Of a DNA stretch of 64,000 nt, positions 34,301-44,199 are shown one piece after another. Source of the DNA: Bugula neritina. Its lineage: Eukaryota; Bryozoa; Gymnolaemata; Cheilostomatida; Bugulidae. Position 1 is the stretch's first letter; the number at the start of each line of letters is the position of its first letter. Under the pieces are notes generated by a model. It was not told where the DNA came from and did not search any database. It saw nothing but the letters and a program-made list of their open reading frames with translations. A program made the translations under genes and the position numbers. The stretch spans positions 3,157,001 through 3,221,000 of the forward strand of contig OZ037765.1 of NCBI GenBank assembly GCA_964035545.1, in the 5' to 3' direction.

Positions 34301-37165
34301 AGCGTTTTCAATATCTTCTGAATCTCATCGCTGAGGTTCAATGAGTTGTCGTGAGTCTCAATGGCACTAAAAAGATTTAAAGAGTAGTTAGTCTACATCC
34401 TCAGTCTGCATGCTCAGCTGACTTATGTTGGCATGAGTTTTTAATAAAGCATCCAATAATAGGATGTCAAGTTACAGAGATACTAGTAATTATTGACCCA
34501 AAAGCTCTCTATAGACTGAAAATTGAGAGCGGTAACAATAATTACCATATTTTAAGAAAATAGTTAGTTATAATATACATTAACACCCAATTCCAGTATT
34601 CCACTTAACCTACAAGGGAAGACAACTTGAAAACTATTATATAGAGAAGAATAAATGGATAGGATATTATAGCCAGACAGCTAACCTCTTGAGTTTACAC
34701 AGTCTGTAATAGATTGTCAGCTCCGGGGAGTGTTTCATATCCTTAGTGAGTTTGGCAACATCTACCAGGTTGTTCTTTATCTGACATTGAAACATGCAAC
34801 TTATCCAACAAATACTAGACCACTGAATAGTGTCCTTAAAGACACCAGGAAATGAGACAACTCTAAGCTGAAAGCATGTTTTGTAATCTTCAACAGCAAT
34901 TAATAATTGTTTCAAGAAACTTTAAAACACAAATCAACACAAATAACACAATAGGTTCAGAACTGGCATATTATTTATATACTATATCTGATGAACAATT
35001 ACATCAATATTGGCTGGCTTGTAAACTCATGAGTATAAAGTTGGTGACTCACCACAATTCCAAACAACTCCTTGAATTTAGCTGGGAAATTACTTCTGAT
35101 AAAGGTCAAAGCGTGACCTGCGGCAGTGGAAGCCTCTGCTATTCTCCCTCCATCCAGGTGACATTGTACCAGAGCTCTATAAAGTTTCATTTTAATTTGA
35201 TTATCTTTACTATAATAGGCTTCATAAATGAGTTTTCATTGACAAAAAAGATTTTGGTAAAAATGAAAATGATAGCATATTTTGAGACATATATAGCAAT
35301 GTGTTAGGTTAAAGATGTGGGTAGAACAGTTGACTTAGTAGTCAGTTTTATGAAGAAGAAGTAGAATTACCTTAAACTACAACTGCACTCTAATAATATT
35401 AGCATTTCAGTTTGATTCCAATTACTAGAGTCTAACTGTTTACAAATCCAAAAAGCTTTAAAATATTTCAAATGCCCAACACTTTCTGCACCAGTAAAAA
35501 CTGTCCTTTTCTGAACAGCGTTGTCTTCAATATTATTTAAAACATATTTTTTGGTACACATAGCTCTATGCTCTTGATTTATATACCATAAAACACTTCA
35601 AGCATAACATATAATTCCTCAAAAGACCCCCAAACCCATTAGTATATTGAAAATATCTAAATTACTATACTCCTGCAAAATAATCATCAAATAGACAAAT
35701 ACAAGAGTTGCTTTCCTATTAGCATTAGATATCATAACACAATCAGTAACATATGAAGTATCATATTTAAAACACTAGAATCGTTCTATAGGCAGCTACG
35801 AGTTGGGGGTGACTGAGTGCATTAATCTCAGTCACCCCAACTCGGTGCTGCTTATAGAATAACTCAAAATATTATGCTCACATCATCAGAGTGGCTCTCC
35901 ACTCATAGTCTGAGTCATCAATATCATCCAGAGCTTTGACAACTTGCTGCATGGACTTAGTTAAGTACTGTTTAGTGCCGGGCTTGAGAAAAGAGCGGCA
36001 GAAGTTCCAGTACAAAACTGACGCATTGTACACCAGAAAGTAGTACCGAGAGTTTTCTTTTGCAAAAGAAATAGCTTTCAGAAGGTACACTACAGATTTC
36101 TCAAACTCCTCAAATTGATCAGAAGACTTTGGGGCAATTAGTTGGGCATGGCATAGATAAGCCCGACATAGAAATTGATTAGATGGTGGAGACCTAAAAG
36201 AAAATAAAGTAGCTGATAAACTAAAAAATATTGCTTAGAAACTATTGACAGTGGTCAAATAAAAAATAAAAAGTTTTAGAAAATCATGATTTATAATTTG
36301 AAATAGCTAAAAAAAAATTCAAATGAATCATTATGCAAATGGGAAATAATAATAATTCAAAAGTTTTAACAATACCTGGAAAGAAATATTTTGAGCATGT
36401 CTGCAGCAGAACTTGTGGCGCCATGTTCAAAGGCTTTCTCCGCATAGATGACATATAGATCAGAGGAAAAAGGCTCACTGATGTCACCACTAACGTTAGG
36501 TTTTGTTTGCTTCAGCAGTTCCAAAGCATAGAGGAGGTTTTCTTGAACATTATCTCCTACAAATGAGCACAACTCATGAACTTGTAGATAATACAGAGTA
36601 GTAGAAACTTGCTATAGATTTGTAAAAGGTATAACTTTAGTATATAACTAATGAGTATGAACATTCACCAAACAATAAAAAATTACAATTTATTTTAAAA
36701 ATATTTTTCTACAATTCATTTCAATAAAATCTAAACACCTCAATCTAGTAAAAATAAATTACTCAACTATAAATATAAATTAGTTATTTTTTATTTACCA
36801 TCTAATTCTATTAGTAATACTAATACTATTAAATAAACACTATTAGTAATACTAATAGTAATAGCGTTTATTTAATGTTTAAATTATTCAATCTTCAATT
36901 CAATCAGTATCACTCAATCTTATTGTTATTAATATTTCATTAATATTATTACTATAACCATTATTTAATTTTATTACAAGTAAAAAATTATATTTGAAAA
37001 CTCTAAGTTAAACTAAAACTTAAGTTAGTCCAAGAGTAAGAATAACTATAAAATTAAATATAAGATTAAGTTTAACTTTAACTTTAACTTCAAGTCCTAA
37101 ACGTGAAAATTGAAATATTTACCCTTATCCACAGCAGACAGCAAGTTTCTAATGTGTGAATCCAT
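556..37165 (-). CDS. CFAP46: CFAP46 (cilia- and flagella-associated protein 46), 5' 36 coding exons, partial
   Basis: Large axonemal protein; in Chlamydomonas FAP46 belongs to the C1d projection of the central apparatus, where it helps control dynein-driven beating. The start ATG at 37165-37163 opens with MDSHIRNLLSAVDKG, which I recognise as the family's N-terminus. I assembled 36 exons with GT-AG introns; phases agree at every junction, giving 1,811 open codons. The human protein is about 2,700 residues, so roughly the last third lies beyond base 1. The sequence is mostly helical and TPR-like, with a low-complexity Lys/Glu-rich insert in exons 28-29. Introns range from under 150 bp to 5.2 kb and host the mobile elements listed separately. 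The call is based on recalled family sequence and continuous frame; exon edges are inferred from sequence, not transcripts. Confidence 0.93.
860..915 (+). repeat. Retroposon 3' tail with (AATA/ATCA) repeat, copy 1
   Basis: Shares gttttcatgtctatgatatg and the following taat-aatcaat with 41237-41290, then ends in an ATCA-type simple tail, as expected for the 3' end of a LINE or SINE family. Confidence 0.5.
2870..4196. other. CFAP46 intron between exons 29 and 30
   Basis: 1.3 kb of AT-rich sequence in which I see no coding, repeat or RNA feature. Confidence 0.6.
4197..11973 (-). CDS. CFAP46: CFAP46 coding exons 20-29
   Basis: Exons: 11929-11973, 10829-10939, 9904-10103, 9032-9166, 8177-8354, 6745-7013, 5880-6063, 5442-5595, 5043-5210, 4197-4352 (frame continues to codon 1540). 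Exon 25 begins with an acidic linker and then reads AMYGVLFQVYADNQDWQEGL; with exon 26 it spans the junction PRTKHRLLLFKHRVMVKAKL, a stretch I associate with CFAP46. Exon 26 ends at a non-canonical-looking but GT-starting donor (gtctgt). Exons 28 and 29 encode an extremely Lys/Glu-rich insert (KKKKEEPKKGKEEKKDEK), probably a disordered linker. Exon 23 has an acceptor next to a tandem repeat. Confidence 0.9.
7153..7466. mobile_element. hAT-type MITE, 314 bp
   Basis: The ends cagggctgtccaac and gttggacacccctg are inverted repeats with one mismatch. The flanks gtataaac (7145-7152) and gtacaaac (7467-7474) form an 8-bp target duplication matching at 7 of 8 bases, as expected for hAT. No coding capacity. 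It lies in the CFAP46 intron between exons 24 and 25. Confidence 0.85.
9185..9320. repeat. Imperfect tandem repeat upstream of the CFAP46 exon 23 acceptor
   Basis: About two and a half copies of a unit near 60 bp built from tgtagatgtacatgtaagtg and gcactatgcatacaga. On the sense strand a unit contains gctatacctag, similar to the true acceptor gctgtatatctag of exon 23 (start 9166). Confidence 0.75.
10261..10355. repeat. (AT)n microsatellite with a unique 11-bp interruption
   Basis: Two AT runs (10261-10278 and 10290-10355) separated by gctgtccacag, in the CFAP46 intron between exons 21 and 22. Confidence 0.95.
12277..26433 (-). CDS. CFAP46: CFAP46 coding exons 11-19
   Basis: Exons: 26243-26433, 24545-25024, 24189-24212, 20782-20913, 20274-20409, 18714-19081, 17119-17219, 13542-13693, 12277-12435. 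They take the frame from codon 427 to codon 1007. Exon 12 (480 nt) is the longest and encodes CEEDVEQIEVALQNYKKALL, a TPR-like segment. Exon 13 is a 24-nt microexon (SGFDKQRR) needed to link ERL to WAHLWSDLAKIARKQQVWDV; it has a clean AG acceptor and a gtaaga donor. Exon 16 encodes AYRTWVMDINQQAVNSFLRA and NAATYFWNYNNHMV. Exon 18 is a charged linker. The acceptors of exons 16 and 18 lie inside tandem repeats. Confidence 0.88.
13700..14575. repeat. 29-bp minisatellite, about 30 copies, at the CFAP46 exon 18 acceptor
   Basis: The unit is close to ctgctgctgtcactacaag plus acacagtacc (29 bp), with variants carrying ctactgt, ccatgttgct and tattatg. On the sense (minus) strand each unit contains tgtcttgtag, the same bases that form the real acceptor of exon 18 (exon begins at 13693). 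Because 29 is not a multiple of 3, the frame rotates between units. Confidence 0.93.
14576..17118. other. Remainder of the CFAP46 intron between exons 17 and 18
   Basis: Beyond the 29-bp minisatellite this 2.5 kb holds no recognised gene. A weak inverted pair (ctgtgtcacaataaat / atttgtgacacag, 14735-14780) is visible. The open frame 15725-15958 has no recognisable motif and no splice context. Confidence 0.55.
17588..17786. mobile_element. Truncated, inverted copy of the 7.15 kb hAT MITE
   Basis: Read on the minus strand, this begins cggggctgtccaacagg and continues with the same order of segments as the MITE at 7153-7466 (for example ggcat..atg, the gagtcccaataatcactgcag block, and aaattcttatga). 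Only about two thirds is present; the other terminal repeat is missing, and the sequence is clearly diverged. It lies in the CFAP46 intron between exons 16 and 17. Confidence 0.75.
18366..18690. repeat. 36-bp minisatellite, about 9 copies, just after the CFAP46 exon 16 donor
   Basis: The unit is about 36 bp, containing accacacacacagctagta and tgtattacagtgtg. It begins 23 bp downstream of the exon 16 donor. It is open in several frames only because 36 is a multiple of three; the translated repeats are not credible proteins. Confidence 0.93.
19076..19125. repeat. Tandem copies of the CFAP46 exon 16 acceptor
   Basis: Three copies of a 16-18 bp unit (tgtacctgagagaaa and variants on the plus strand). 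On the sense strand each reads ttctctcag|gtacat, so there are three AG acceptors at 19082, 19100 and 19116. The first upstream alternative adds 18 nt in frame; the second would shift the frame. Confidence 0.85.
19130..19275. repeat. Cluster of agatcgatct palindromes
   Basis: At least four copies of (c)agatcgatc(t) plus three of ccatggaaag, arranged as direct and inverted repeats within 150 bp (for example ctttccatgtatcgatct / agatcgatccatggaaag). It may be a decayed palindromic mobile element. Confidence 0.55.
21705..21736. repeat. Perfect 32-bp palindrome
   Basis: tagctcaaagccagac followed directly by its exact reverse complement, with no spacer, in the CFAP46 intron between exons 13 and 14, 400 bp from the hAT element. 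Confidence 0.9.
22144..23965. mobile_element. hAT-type DNA transposon, non-autonomous or decayed, 1.82 kb
   Basis: Terminal inverted repeats CAGGGATGTAGTGG (left) and CCACTACATCCTTG (right) match at all but one base and are flanked by a perfect 8-bp duplication, gctacagc, at 22136-22143 and 23966-23973. An 8-bp duplication and CA..TG ends are diagnostic of hAT. Near the left end is an inverted repeat around 22165-22230 (gtatggcctaga / tctaggccatac). Near the right end is a GC-rich block (about 23840-23940) made of repeated ggccccctgga units, out of step with the AT-rich genome. I see no intact transposase. It lies in the CFAP46 intron between exons 13 and 14. Confidence 0.88.
25813..25976. 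mobile_element. Short MITE with CACTGCGTTTCCAT ends, 164 bp
   Basis: The termini cactgcgtttccat and atg-gaaacgcagtg are perfect inverted repeats that extend imperfectly inward (gcattatgcgaatg / cattcgcattatgcg). Flanking trinucleotides agt on both sides suggest a 3-bp target duplication, which would fit PIF/Harbinger or ISL2EU-type elements. Internal sequence is non-coding. It lies in the CFAP46 intron between exons 11 and 12. Confidence 0.72.
27560..28600 (+). pseudogene. Decayed protein of an uncharacterised multicopy invertebrate family
   Basis: Open segments read VGELLKPVFDESVITSM, SRTAKLWVMCFIRPIF, ADREGDWALHLAMEEE, then LGQLNGIWSNMTIEVTF and RFGHSKG; after a frameshift the reading continues in another frame as VWVYSTSACNKI and DESEINASTTHKEEMQSRI. 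From memory, the pattern SRTAKLW..(I.A.R.G.W.LHL)..(W...W.D..IE) occurs in many copies in cnidarian and mollusc genomes and is probably transposon-associated; I cannot name the family. A stop near 27829 and at least one frameshift mean it is not functional. Confidence 0.6.
28600..29030 (+). pseudogene. LINE reverse-transcriptase C-terminal fragment
   Basis: Reads MYGYQTWPLTQRQEDKIGAT, MRMLRHIYNLEWEDHVTCDN, RRKPLQWYGHVRRRDRKKIL, then frameshifted remnants EREEGQKKRLMDLMKDEIL. This is the well-known tail of non-LTR retrotransposon polymerases (LYG.E.W...KRQE..I.A.EMRMLR, ...LRWYGHV.RRD). It has internal stops and no catalytic region. It lies inside the larger inverted-repeat element, so either it was inserted there or the element is composite. 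Confidence 0.75.
29953..30144 (+). pseudogene. Remnant of a Tesmin/TSO1-like CXC cysteine-rich domain
   Basis: The frame reads CSCGSQQSCKTRRYGYSSTS followed by IPCTEFCPCEAVTGVCCNE. The spacing resembles the CXC motif (C.C....CKT..C.C.......C...C.C......C.N), with a Tyr where a Cys would be expected. It probably belongs to the same decayed transposon protein as the 27.5 kb remnant, where such a C-terminal cysteine motif would fit. Confidence 0.5.
31633..37165 (-). CDS. CFAP46: CFAP46 coding exons 1-10
   Basis: Exons in transcript order (plus-strand coordinates): 37123-37165, 36376-36556, 35882-36193, 35053-35176, 34686-34780, 34184-34366, 33298-33360, 32453-32542, 31978-32071, 31633-31725. 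Together they encode codons 1-426. Exons 2-4 carry the N-terminal helical repeats (for example SSDLYVIYAEKAFEHGATSS and YYFLVYNASVLYWNFCRSFL), which read like TPR-type helix pairs. Exons 6-8 encode a polar, Lys/Pro/Ala-rich linker (SSGKKGKARPQTPNREKE, then KTKRTAAAATPVVPPLRK). All acceptors are preceded by short pyrimidine tracts. Exon 8 uses the slightly weak donor gttagtt. Confidence 0.9.
31726..34183. other. CFAP46 introns between exons 6 and 10
   Basis: Apart from exons 7-9, no features are seen. The minus-strand open frame 33014-33268 (ICRLLDLCTILAVLESAVIL) lies in an intron, is out of step with the splice phases and matches nothing I recognise. Confidence 0.5.
35783..35863. repeat. Long near-perfect hairpin in a CFAP46 intron
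   Basis: The left arm (35783-35817; ctataggcagctacgagttg followed by ggggtgactgag) and right arm (35827-35863) are inverted copies with about three mismatches and a loop of roughly 9 bases. Size and pairing resemble a precursor microRNA or the tip of a MITE. It lies between exons 3 and 4, about 20 bp downstream of the exon 3 donor. Confidence 0.8.
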
Positions 37166-39847
37166 TTCGTCTTTACTTGAATAAAAAGCCTCAGTTTTTA
37201 CTAAATTTTACTGCTTTTTTCAACATTTTGTTTCACATTAGCCAGGCAAACAGTATTACTCATTAGTGAAGAAGCGAAACTGCTATATTTTTCGCCATAG
37301 AAACTGAATTTTGTCCAATTGTGGGATGCTGTAGCATTGACTTCAGTGATTGGCTTTCATAAATGAACGCGATACTCTTGTTGGTCCGTGGTAACAGCAG
37401 CTAAAACTTTTGAAAAATATAATAGTTGTTAATGATAAAATTTAAAAATTGTTAATTTGTATTTTATTATTTTTTATGTTTTAATTTTTTAAATAATTGT
37501 TTTGATTTTTGGTTTATCGTTTTTATGCAGCCTCTTTCGAGTAAACCTTTGCACTCTAAGACCGGTATTGTAATTTGTATAGGGCCGCATCAGTGCGTTG
37601 TCGCGAATTATTAATTTTAAATCTCAGGTTTGATGGCTCTTTATTTAGGACCAATCACAACTCTTTCTTCAAACAGCCGATTGTTTCCCATACAATTACA
37701 TGCGTTTCGCTTTCTGTTTCTGCATTCGTATAGCCTAAAAGATAAAAAAAATAAATTATCATTACTTTAAGTTTAACTTATTACTATAATTGGTATTATT
37801 ATTAGATTAGTATTATAAAATATCACTAAATCATTGCGATTATCATATTCAGATTATCATCATCATCATGATATTAATTATGATATTCAATATGAATATT
37901 TATATTGATAACATTATCATTATGATTATGATTAACTAATAATTATAATCATAATCTAAAAATAAAAGTAAATCATAAGACCAAGAGACAGTCAAGGGTA
38001 AGACATATGCTTGAAGCTAAGCGATTTATATTATCACTCAAACTAAATCTAACACTAATAGTAATAATTATTAGTATATTGCTTACAGTTATTATCACTA
38101 TGAAACTGAGTATCAGTATAAATCAGTGTTAGTGTAATCAGTAATGATATTAACTTCAAGTTTAAGTATTACTATTAGTATATACTTACTTAGTCTTTCT
38201 TAAATAGTAACAACAACATTGACATAGTGATAAAGTTAAAGGTTTCTTCGAAGTCGAACTCTTCATAAAATTAAATACTTGAAGTTAATAGTAATACTAA
38301 TACTAATAGTAATAGTAATAGTAATTTACTAATAGGTGGTAGCTATAAGAATACTTCATTTATTTTTAATGATTTATAATTAATAAATTATTTTAAATCT
38401 AATACAGTATTAAAATATTCATATTTTCGTAGGTGTCAATATCAAATAATCACTTATGTCTACGAGCCTAGAGACTGAGATTCAGACTGTAACACTTACT
38501 GACATTGTTAGTGTTAGTGTTAGCAAGTGTAACAGTAACACTAACAGTGTAACTGTTTGAGGCTCCAGAACAAACTTTAATCACAAAGTACTAGTATTAC
38601 TACTAGTGTTAGTGTTACTATTGCTATTAGTAATAATAATTAGTAATAATGTTAATATTTAAACACTGATGGTGATAGCTGGCATTAGATAAAAATAGTA
38701 ATAATCAGACATTTTGCCAGCAAAAATACCACTATCAGTAGGAATAGTTTTGGATAATATTAGGCTGAAAGTCTAAAATTATCTAATTCAATATGTTACT
38801 AAAAGAAGAGTGATCGGTTTTGACAACCAGTGTGTCATTTTTACTTCATGTTCAAAATAAAGTGAGATTATAAATTATTTTAAAAATTTATCTCTCCACC
38901 CTTTAATAATAGTAACACTTACCTCTTACACTATGGCTAATGTAAATGCCCTGGTTTTATGCTTGTTATGCAGTAGAAACAATTGTTGTTGAAACAGCAA
39001 TTTCAAAATGATGTGTTTCTCACAATAAATATATTAGTTTTTCATTTATATCATGGCATCACAGTATATGTGTGGGTTCAAAGCCAAAATTTTTTTGTTG
39101 CATAACAAACATTGTTGGTGTTTGGATGACTTTATGATTAATATTTGTACTTTCAGTAATAGTAATCAAGTTAGGCAGTTAGAGCCTTAGTTTTACTTCT
39201 TATAACAATAGGAAAAATATTTGCCAAATTCGTTATAATCATAATTATTTATCACGGGTGCATTTGAAACATTTCTGGTATACAGTATTAGAACCTATTA
39301 GAAAGATAAAGTGAGCATTTTTAAATCTCTTCACACAGACTAGTTTTTAGTTACCCAAGCAAACTAATCATGTGCTTTGCTTGTCTAATTGATATCCTGA
39401 CAACAATGTCATTAAATCAGAATTTTTTGATGAAGATTTTAATCTGTTCACTAGACAATATTTCTCATTAAAGTTTGAAGTGCATTATTGTAATGAAATA
39501 TTGATTACGTGACCATGAATACCTGCATTTCAATACCATACTTCCATCAAGCAATGCTGTAATCTGATTGGATGGTGTACAGCTTATCTTTCCACCAACA
39601 TGCTTCTAATCAACATTTTATCAGATATGCCTCTACACCACTATATAATGGCGCATGACAACTATTGCTAGAGAAGGTTTGCTTGCGTCGAATTGGCATT
39701 TAGTAAGCTCTAACCTGGCATTTAGTATGCTCTAAATTTTTTCTGGCATAAGATTATTAAGAAATCCATATCTGTAGCCAAATTTTCAACTCAATAAATT
39801 CTATATCTGAATTTCCAACTCTATAATTAAATGTGTGTTTTTAGAAA
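37166..39847. other. Divergent intergenic spacer between CFAP46 and SC5D copy 1
   Basis: No coding sequence is recognised. It must hold the CFAP46 promoter and 5' UTR (left) and the SC5D promoter and at least one non-coding 5' exon (right), because the SC5D ATG directly follows an acceptor. The stretch 37750-38660 is unusually repetitive, made of short permutations of AATA, ATTATC and TAGTAA/GTTAGT units that fold back on each other, so it is low complexity rather than a discrete element. CCAAT-type pentamers occur near 37350 (reverse) and 37650. Confidence 0.6.
37380..37395. promoter_or_regulatory. Possible RFX X-box upstream of CFAP46
   Basis: The sequence gttggtccgtggtaac, 215 bp upstream of the CFAP46 ATG, resembles the imperfect inverted repeat GTTNCC-N(1-3)-GGNAAC bound by RFX factors at ciliary genes. 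The right half-site (GGTAAC) is perfect; the left (GTTGGT) has mismatches. The position is right for a ciliary gene promoter, but one degenerate 14-16-mer can occur by chance. Confidence 0.35.
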
Positions 39848-42075
39848 ATGGATATCGTGTTAGACTACGCTGATACAGCTATTCTAGACAAAGTATATTC
39901 AAATTTTGATATACCCAGAGACAATATCTGGAGACAGCTAGTTAGTCTACTCACCATTGTGAATATTGGAGGATTTCTTCTCTATATCATCCCAGCTAGT
40001 CTCAGCTACCATTTCTTCTTTGATAAAAGGCATCTCAACCATCCACTGATACTAAAAGTAAAAAAGTTATTTCTATCTCTGGCTTTATTAAGACAAGTTA
40101 TTGTTTTAATATTGGAAATAGTTTGTTACTAGTTTGTGTACTTATTGCCTTCCTGATTGTGTTAAAATGTATCAGCTTTGGTAACTGTTGTTAGGATCAA
40201 GTTCGTAAAGAGATTAAGTATGCCTTGGGCTCCATACCATACATGAGTCTCCCAACTACAGCTGTTTTCATGTTTGAAGTGAGGGGCTATTCTAAACTGT
40301 ATGACAATGTTCATCAATTTCGACTGGGTATGTACTTTATAACCTGTGTACTTAAAATCGTTTAAGACTATACATAGTTAGAAGCTTTTTGGCTAGAACT
40401 TTGTTTTTAGCTTTAATTCTTCAACATCTCAGTAGAGTTCTAATACTCAGTCACAGGCTATTCCAAAGGTCCTTGACCTTGATACCAGTCAAAGAACTCC
40501 CTCAATCAGAACAGGAAACTTAGAAAAGTTATCGTGCCTTTCCTTTCACGCTAGCAAATTCTTCTTCGCTGCATGCATTGACATTTTCTGTTGCAAGTGT
40601 TGATTCAAAGACTACAGTTTTGTACTGCATTTAGTATATGCAGCTATAGTTTATACTGTGCAGTGAATGTGCACATTTCATAATCAAGGAAGTTCCATCA
40701 ATAATTCATTCAAAATGGCGATCTAGATTAATTAACTTGGTTGCAACGTGCATACACCCAAACACTGGCTTATTGTTCTACTCTAATATGTTGACTGTTA
40801 TGCTGTGTTGATTGCAGGTTGGATTGCTGTTGCCTTTCAAATTGTGACATTCATTCTGTTTACTGACTGCTTCATCTACTGGATACACAGAGGTCTCCAT
40901 CATAAACTCATCTACAAGTATATCCACAAGGACCACCACAAGTATGTTTGTATGCTATCCTGTAGTAGACCTCATTGTATTGAATAACTTTTAGGGCGAG
41001 GTTTAGTTCATTAGCTGTGCACAGTATTTAATGTTAATATATGCCCCGGCTGAAATAAGTTACAAATGCCAACTGCATAATGAACCTTTACATACAGAAG
41101 AGCATGGGGCAGGGATAGTTTTCACAACATCTTGTAAATACTTTGAATGATCTTTTATTTTAAATAATCTAACAGAGTTTTGACTTTTTTTCAATTTTGT
41201 TCATGTCTACTTATGATAGCCAGTATTTACACTAAATTTCGCAACATGTTTTTATGTCTATGATATGTAATTAATCAATCAATCAATCAAAAACAGATCA
41301 ATCTCCTCAGTTGAACTCTACAGTTAGATTCTCTTATTTTTCTGGTTATTAGCTAAAATTGCTGAGTTCTACAGTTTGTAAGAGTTAATGTCAAAATGAT
41401 GTTAACCCCTCCCGCCTGAAAAATATAGTTTGTATCTTGATATTGTACTTATAATAACTGAGCTAGGTGCTGATTTATCTCGCATGAAGTGAGGAGTTGG
41501 ATTGTAGAGAAGATAATTCCTACTCTTTAAGTCTCCAACATAGAGCTTGTTTCGGGGTCCTTATCATATGTGATATACGCATATCATATAAAACTGAGTT
41601 TAGAATATTTGAAATTGTTTTTGCAGAAATAAAGTAATGAAATTTCATCTGATGTAAAAAGCAATAAGTCTGCATATCTTATGCTTATAGGTGGAAAGTT
41701 CCCACCCCCTTCGCTAGTCACGCGTTCCACCCTCTAGACGGGTTCCTACAGAGCTGCCCCTACCATATCTACCCCTTCCTCTTCCCTCTACACAAGTTCA
41801 CTTACCTCTTTCTCTTTGTGTTTGTCAACCTCTGGACCATTTCCATCCACGACGGTGTGTATAGCGTGCCTGCAGTAATGAAGCCGTTTGTCAATGGATC
41901 AGCCCACCACACTGATCATCATCTCTTCTACAACTACAACTATGGACAGTTCTTCACTCTATGGGACAGAATTGGACAGTCTTTCAGGACTCCTTCAGCA
42001 TGGGACGGTGACAGCCCTCTTGCACAAGTCCTGCAAAATGGCAATGGGAAGGCTAATGGGCATAAGGCTGAGTAG
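39848..42075 (+). CDS. SC5D: Sterol C5-desaturase (lathosterol oxidase), tandem copy 1
   Basis: Predicted ER membrane non-haem di-iron oxidase that introduces the C5(6) double bond into lathosterol-type sterols, using O2 and cytochrome b5. Four exons: 39848-40057, 40195-40327, 40818-40941, 41691-42075; 283 aa (human is about 300). The three histidine boxes of the fatty-acid-hydroxylase superfamily are present: [13 protein letters not shown] and HHTDHH. Also present are family motifs [38 protein letters not shown] and [10 protein letters not shown], with several hydrophobic segments in the N-terminal half. The ATG lies four bases after an AG acceptor, so a 5' UTR exon must be upstream. AATAAA occurs at 42377-42382. 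The gene is divergent from CFAP46 and tandem with copy 2. Confidence 0.93.
41237..41290 (+). repeat. Retroposon 3' tail with (ATCA)n, copy 2
   Basis: Counterpart of the sequence near 860-915, ending in four ATCA units, in SC5D copy 1 intron 3. The 5' extent is unknown. Confidence 0.5.
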
Positions 42076-42376
42076 AAATGGCTTTTTTCTTTTTGTCGTG
42101 TTTTCAACCCACAGAAATGTTTATATGGTAGTATAACCGTCTACTGCTACCCTTGTGATATGTGGAGGAGATAACCCTTAACATATTTATTATAAAGTGT
42201 TTTCTCTCACCTTGCAAAACTCTATCCATCATCTTGTGCATATCTTTTTCTTGAAGATTTTGCAAAATCACCTAAAATCAATCGTAGATCAACTCTTTGT
42301 AAAATTATTGCTGATTTAAATTTATCTGCCACTGTCTTTCAACATATTCAATTGTATATTTTTATACTTACCAATC

Positions 42377-42382
42377 AATAAA
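42377..42382 (+). terminator. Polyadenylation signal, SC5D copy 1
   Basis: AATAAA about 300 bp after the stop codon, followed by a GT/T-containing stretch (gtttattgatg). It is the first canonical hexamer downstream of the gene. Confidence 0.55.
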
Positions 42383-42961
42383 GTTTATTGATGAAATAAT
42401 GTATAAATTATTTAATGTTAGTATAGTGGGTTGTAATATCTTCATGTTTGAAAAATATCATCACTGAATTAAAACACGTGATTGTATTTTATATTGTTTA
42501 TGTATTTTCAGTCAGCAACAAGTAAAAAAAATCATTTCAAACTCCACCAAATTAAAAACTTCCAAAACTTGTTAATTTTAACCTAAAATCTACTTTCCAC
42601 TCATCACCAACTGTAGATGACAAGTCAACTATTCAACTAACACATTTATGAGTGATGAGTATAACATGATGTAAAAGTGACTTTTGTAGATCATTTCCAT
42701 TCTTAGTTTTGCATCTGCTTGCCGTTTAGCAATAAACCAATATATTGAGTAAGACTAAGATAATAGACTACTTGTGTAGCAAAGGATTATAGTTGGCAAC
42801 TATGGAAGCTATTGATGTCTAGTTCCTAATTGCTCAAGTAACAATTTCATAATCAGCAATCAACTATATTGTCATATGACATATACTATAGGCAGGAAAT
42901 GACATACCAGTAACGAGGTTGGACTAGCCAAAATCAGTCTACACTGACTTTTTATATACAT

Positions 42962-43100
<139 letters not shown>

Positions 43101-44061
43101 AAAGTAATTGCACCAAATAAATATTTGCTTATGTAATATTTGTTTGGCATTATTTGTGAGAAAGCTGTGAATGATAACACATAATATATAGACTGTTATT
43201 TCTCCTTCATGAAAAACTCAAACAATTAATTTATTATTTTGTGATTCAAACCACATTATTAAAACTTCACTTCAAGTTATTGTTTACATCAAAGTAGATT
43301 TTATGAAAATTATAGCTTTAGACTTTTGCATACGTGACTTCACAATTTTGACGGTTCCCTTCTGCATATATCAATGTCATCGACCTATTAACAAAGTAGC
43401 CTATTCAACTTATTTTTGGCAATCACAAACAATATAATATTTCATTACCATTTTATAGGTTTATCAGTAATAGAATAATTATGCATTAATCACTTAAATT
43501 GTCTATCTATATCTGTACTTTAAACCCATCAGGAAACTCACAGATATAATTATAATAGAGATATCCTTTTTAAAATAGTAAAAGTAACATTAAAAACAGA
43601 TATGTGCCAGTTTAAATGAAGGGATTATGGCTGTTATCTCACAAATAATAAATACATTGATTTTTTTGCAATTATTTGAATTGAAGCATTGCTTTTATCC
43701 CATGAACACAATATTGGTGGGCTAACTGCAATGAAATGAAATATTCTAACTTGAATAGCAGTTGGTTTGATGTTGCAACATACACACTGCTATATGGAAG
43801 TATCTTTTAGTTATATAACCATATTACATTAATACAATACATCATACATTTAATGTTCTTAAACTGTATGTATAACAATTATAGATTATTATATTATGCA
43901 TCATTATATTTTACATTATTGTATTATGCAGTATATTATAATATTATATTCTATTGGTTAGGTCATTTCTTAGTAATTTTTTTCTTAGTAATTTGGCCTC
44001 TGATTGTGAGAATTTGAACCCAAATGGAGGCTTCTGCTGCTACTTTTCCTTGAAGGCGCAT

Positions 44062-44199
44062 GTGACCATCAACTATCACGTGACAACAGAAAATTCTTCA
44101 ATTTTGGAATTCTTGGCTTGAATGTTAGTGATTTATTAGTTAGAATTTACATCAAGGGAGAATAATTGCATATAATATAAAAATTCAAGGGGATTCCCC
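44062..44199 (+). repeat. Left arm of a 5 kb-spaced inverted repeat
   Basis: Starts gtgaccatcaactatcac and ends ggggattcccc. It matches 49095-49239 in inverted orientation, including more than 40 consecutive identical bases around gatttattagttagaattt. The arms could be termini of a 5.2 kb element or two independent insertions of one repeat. Confidence 0.75.
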
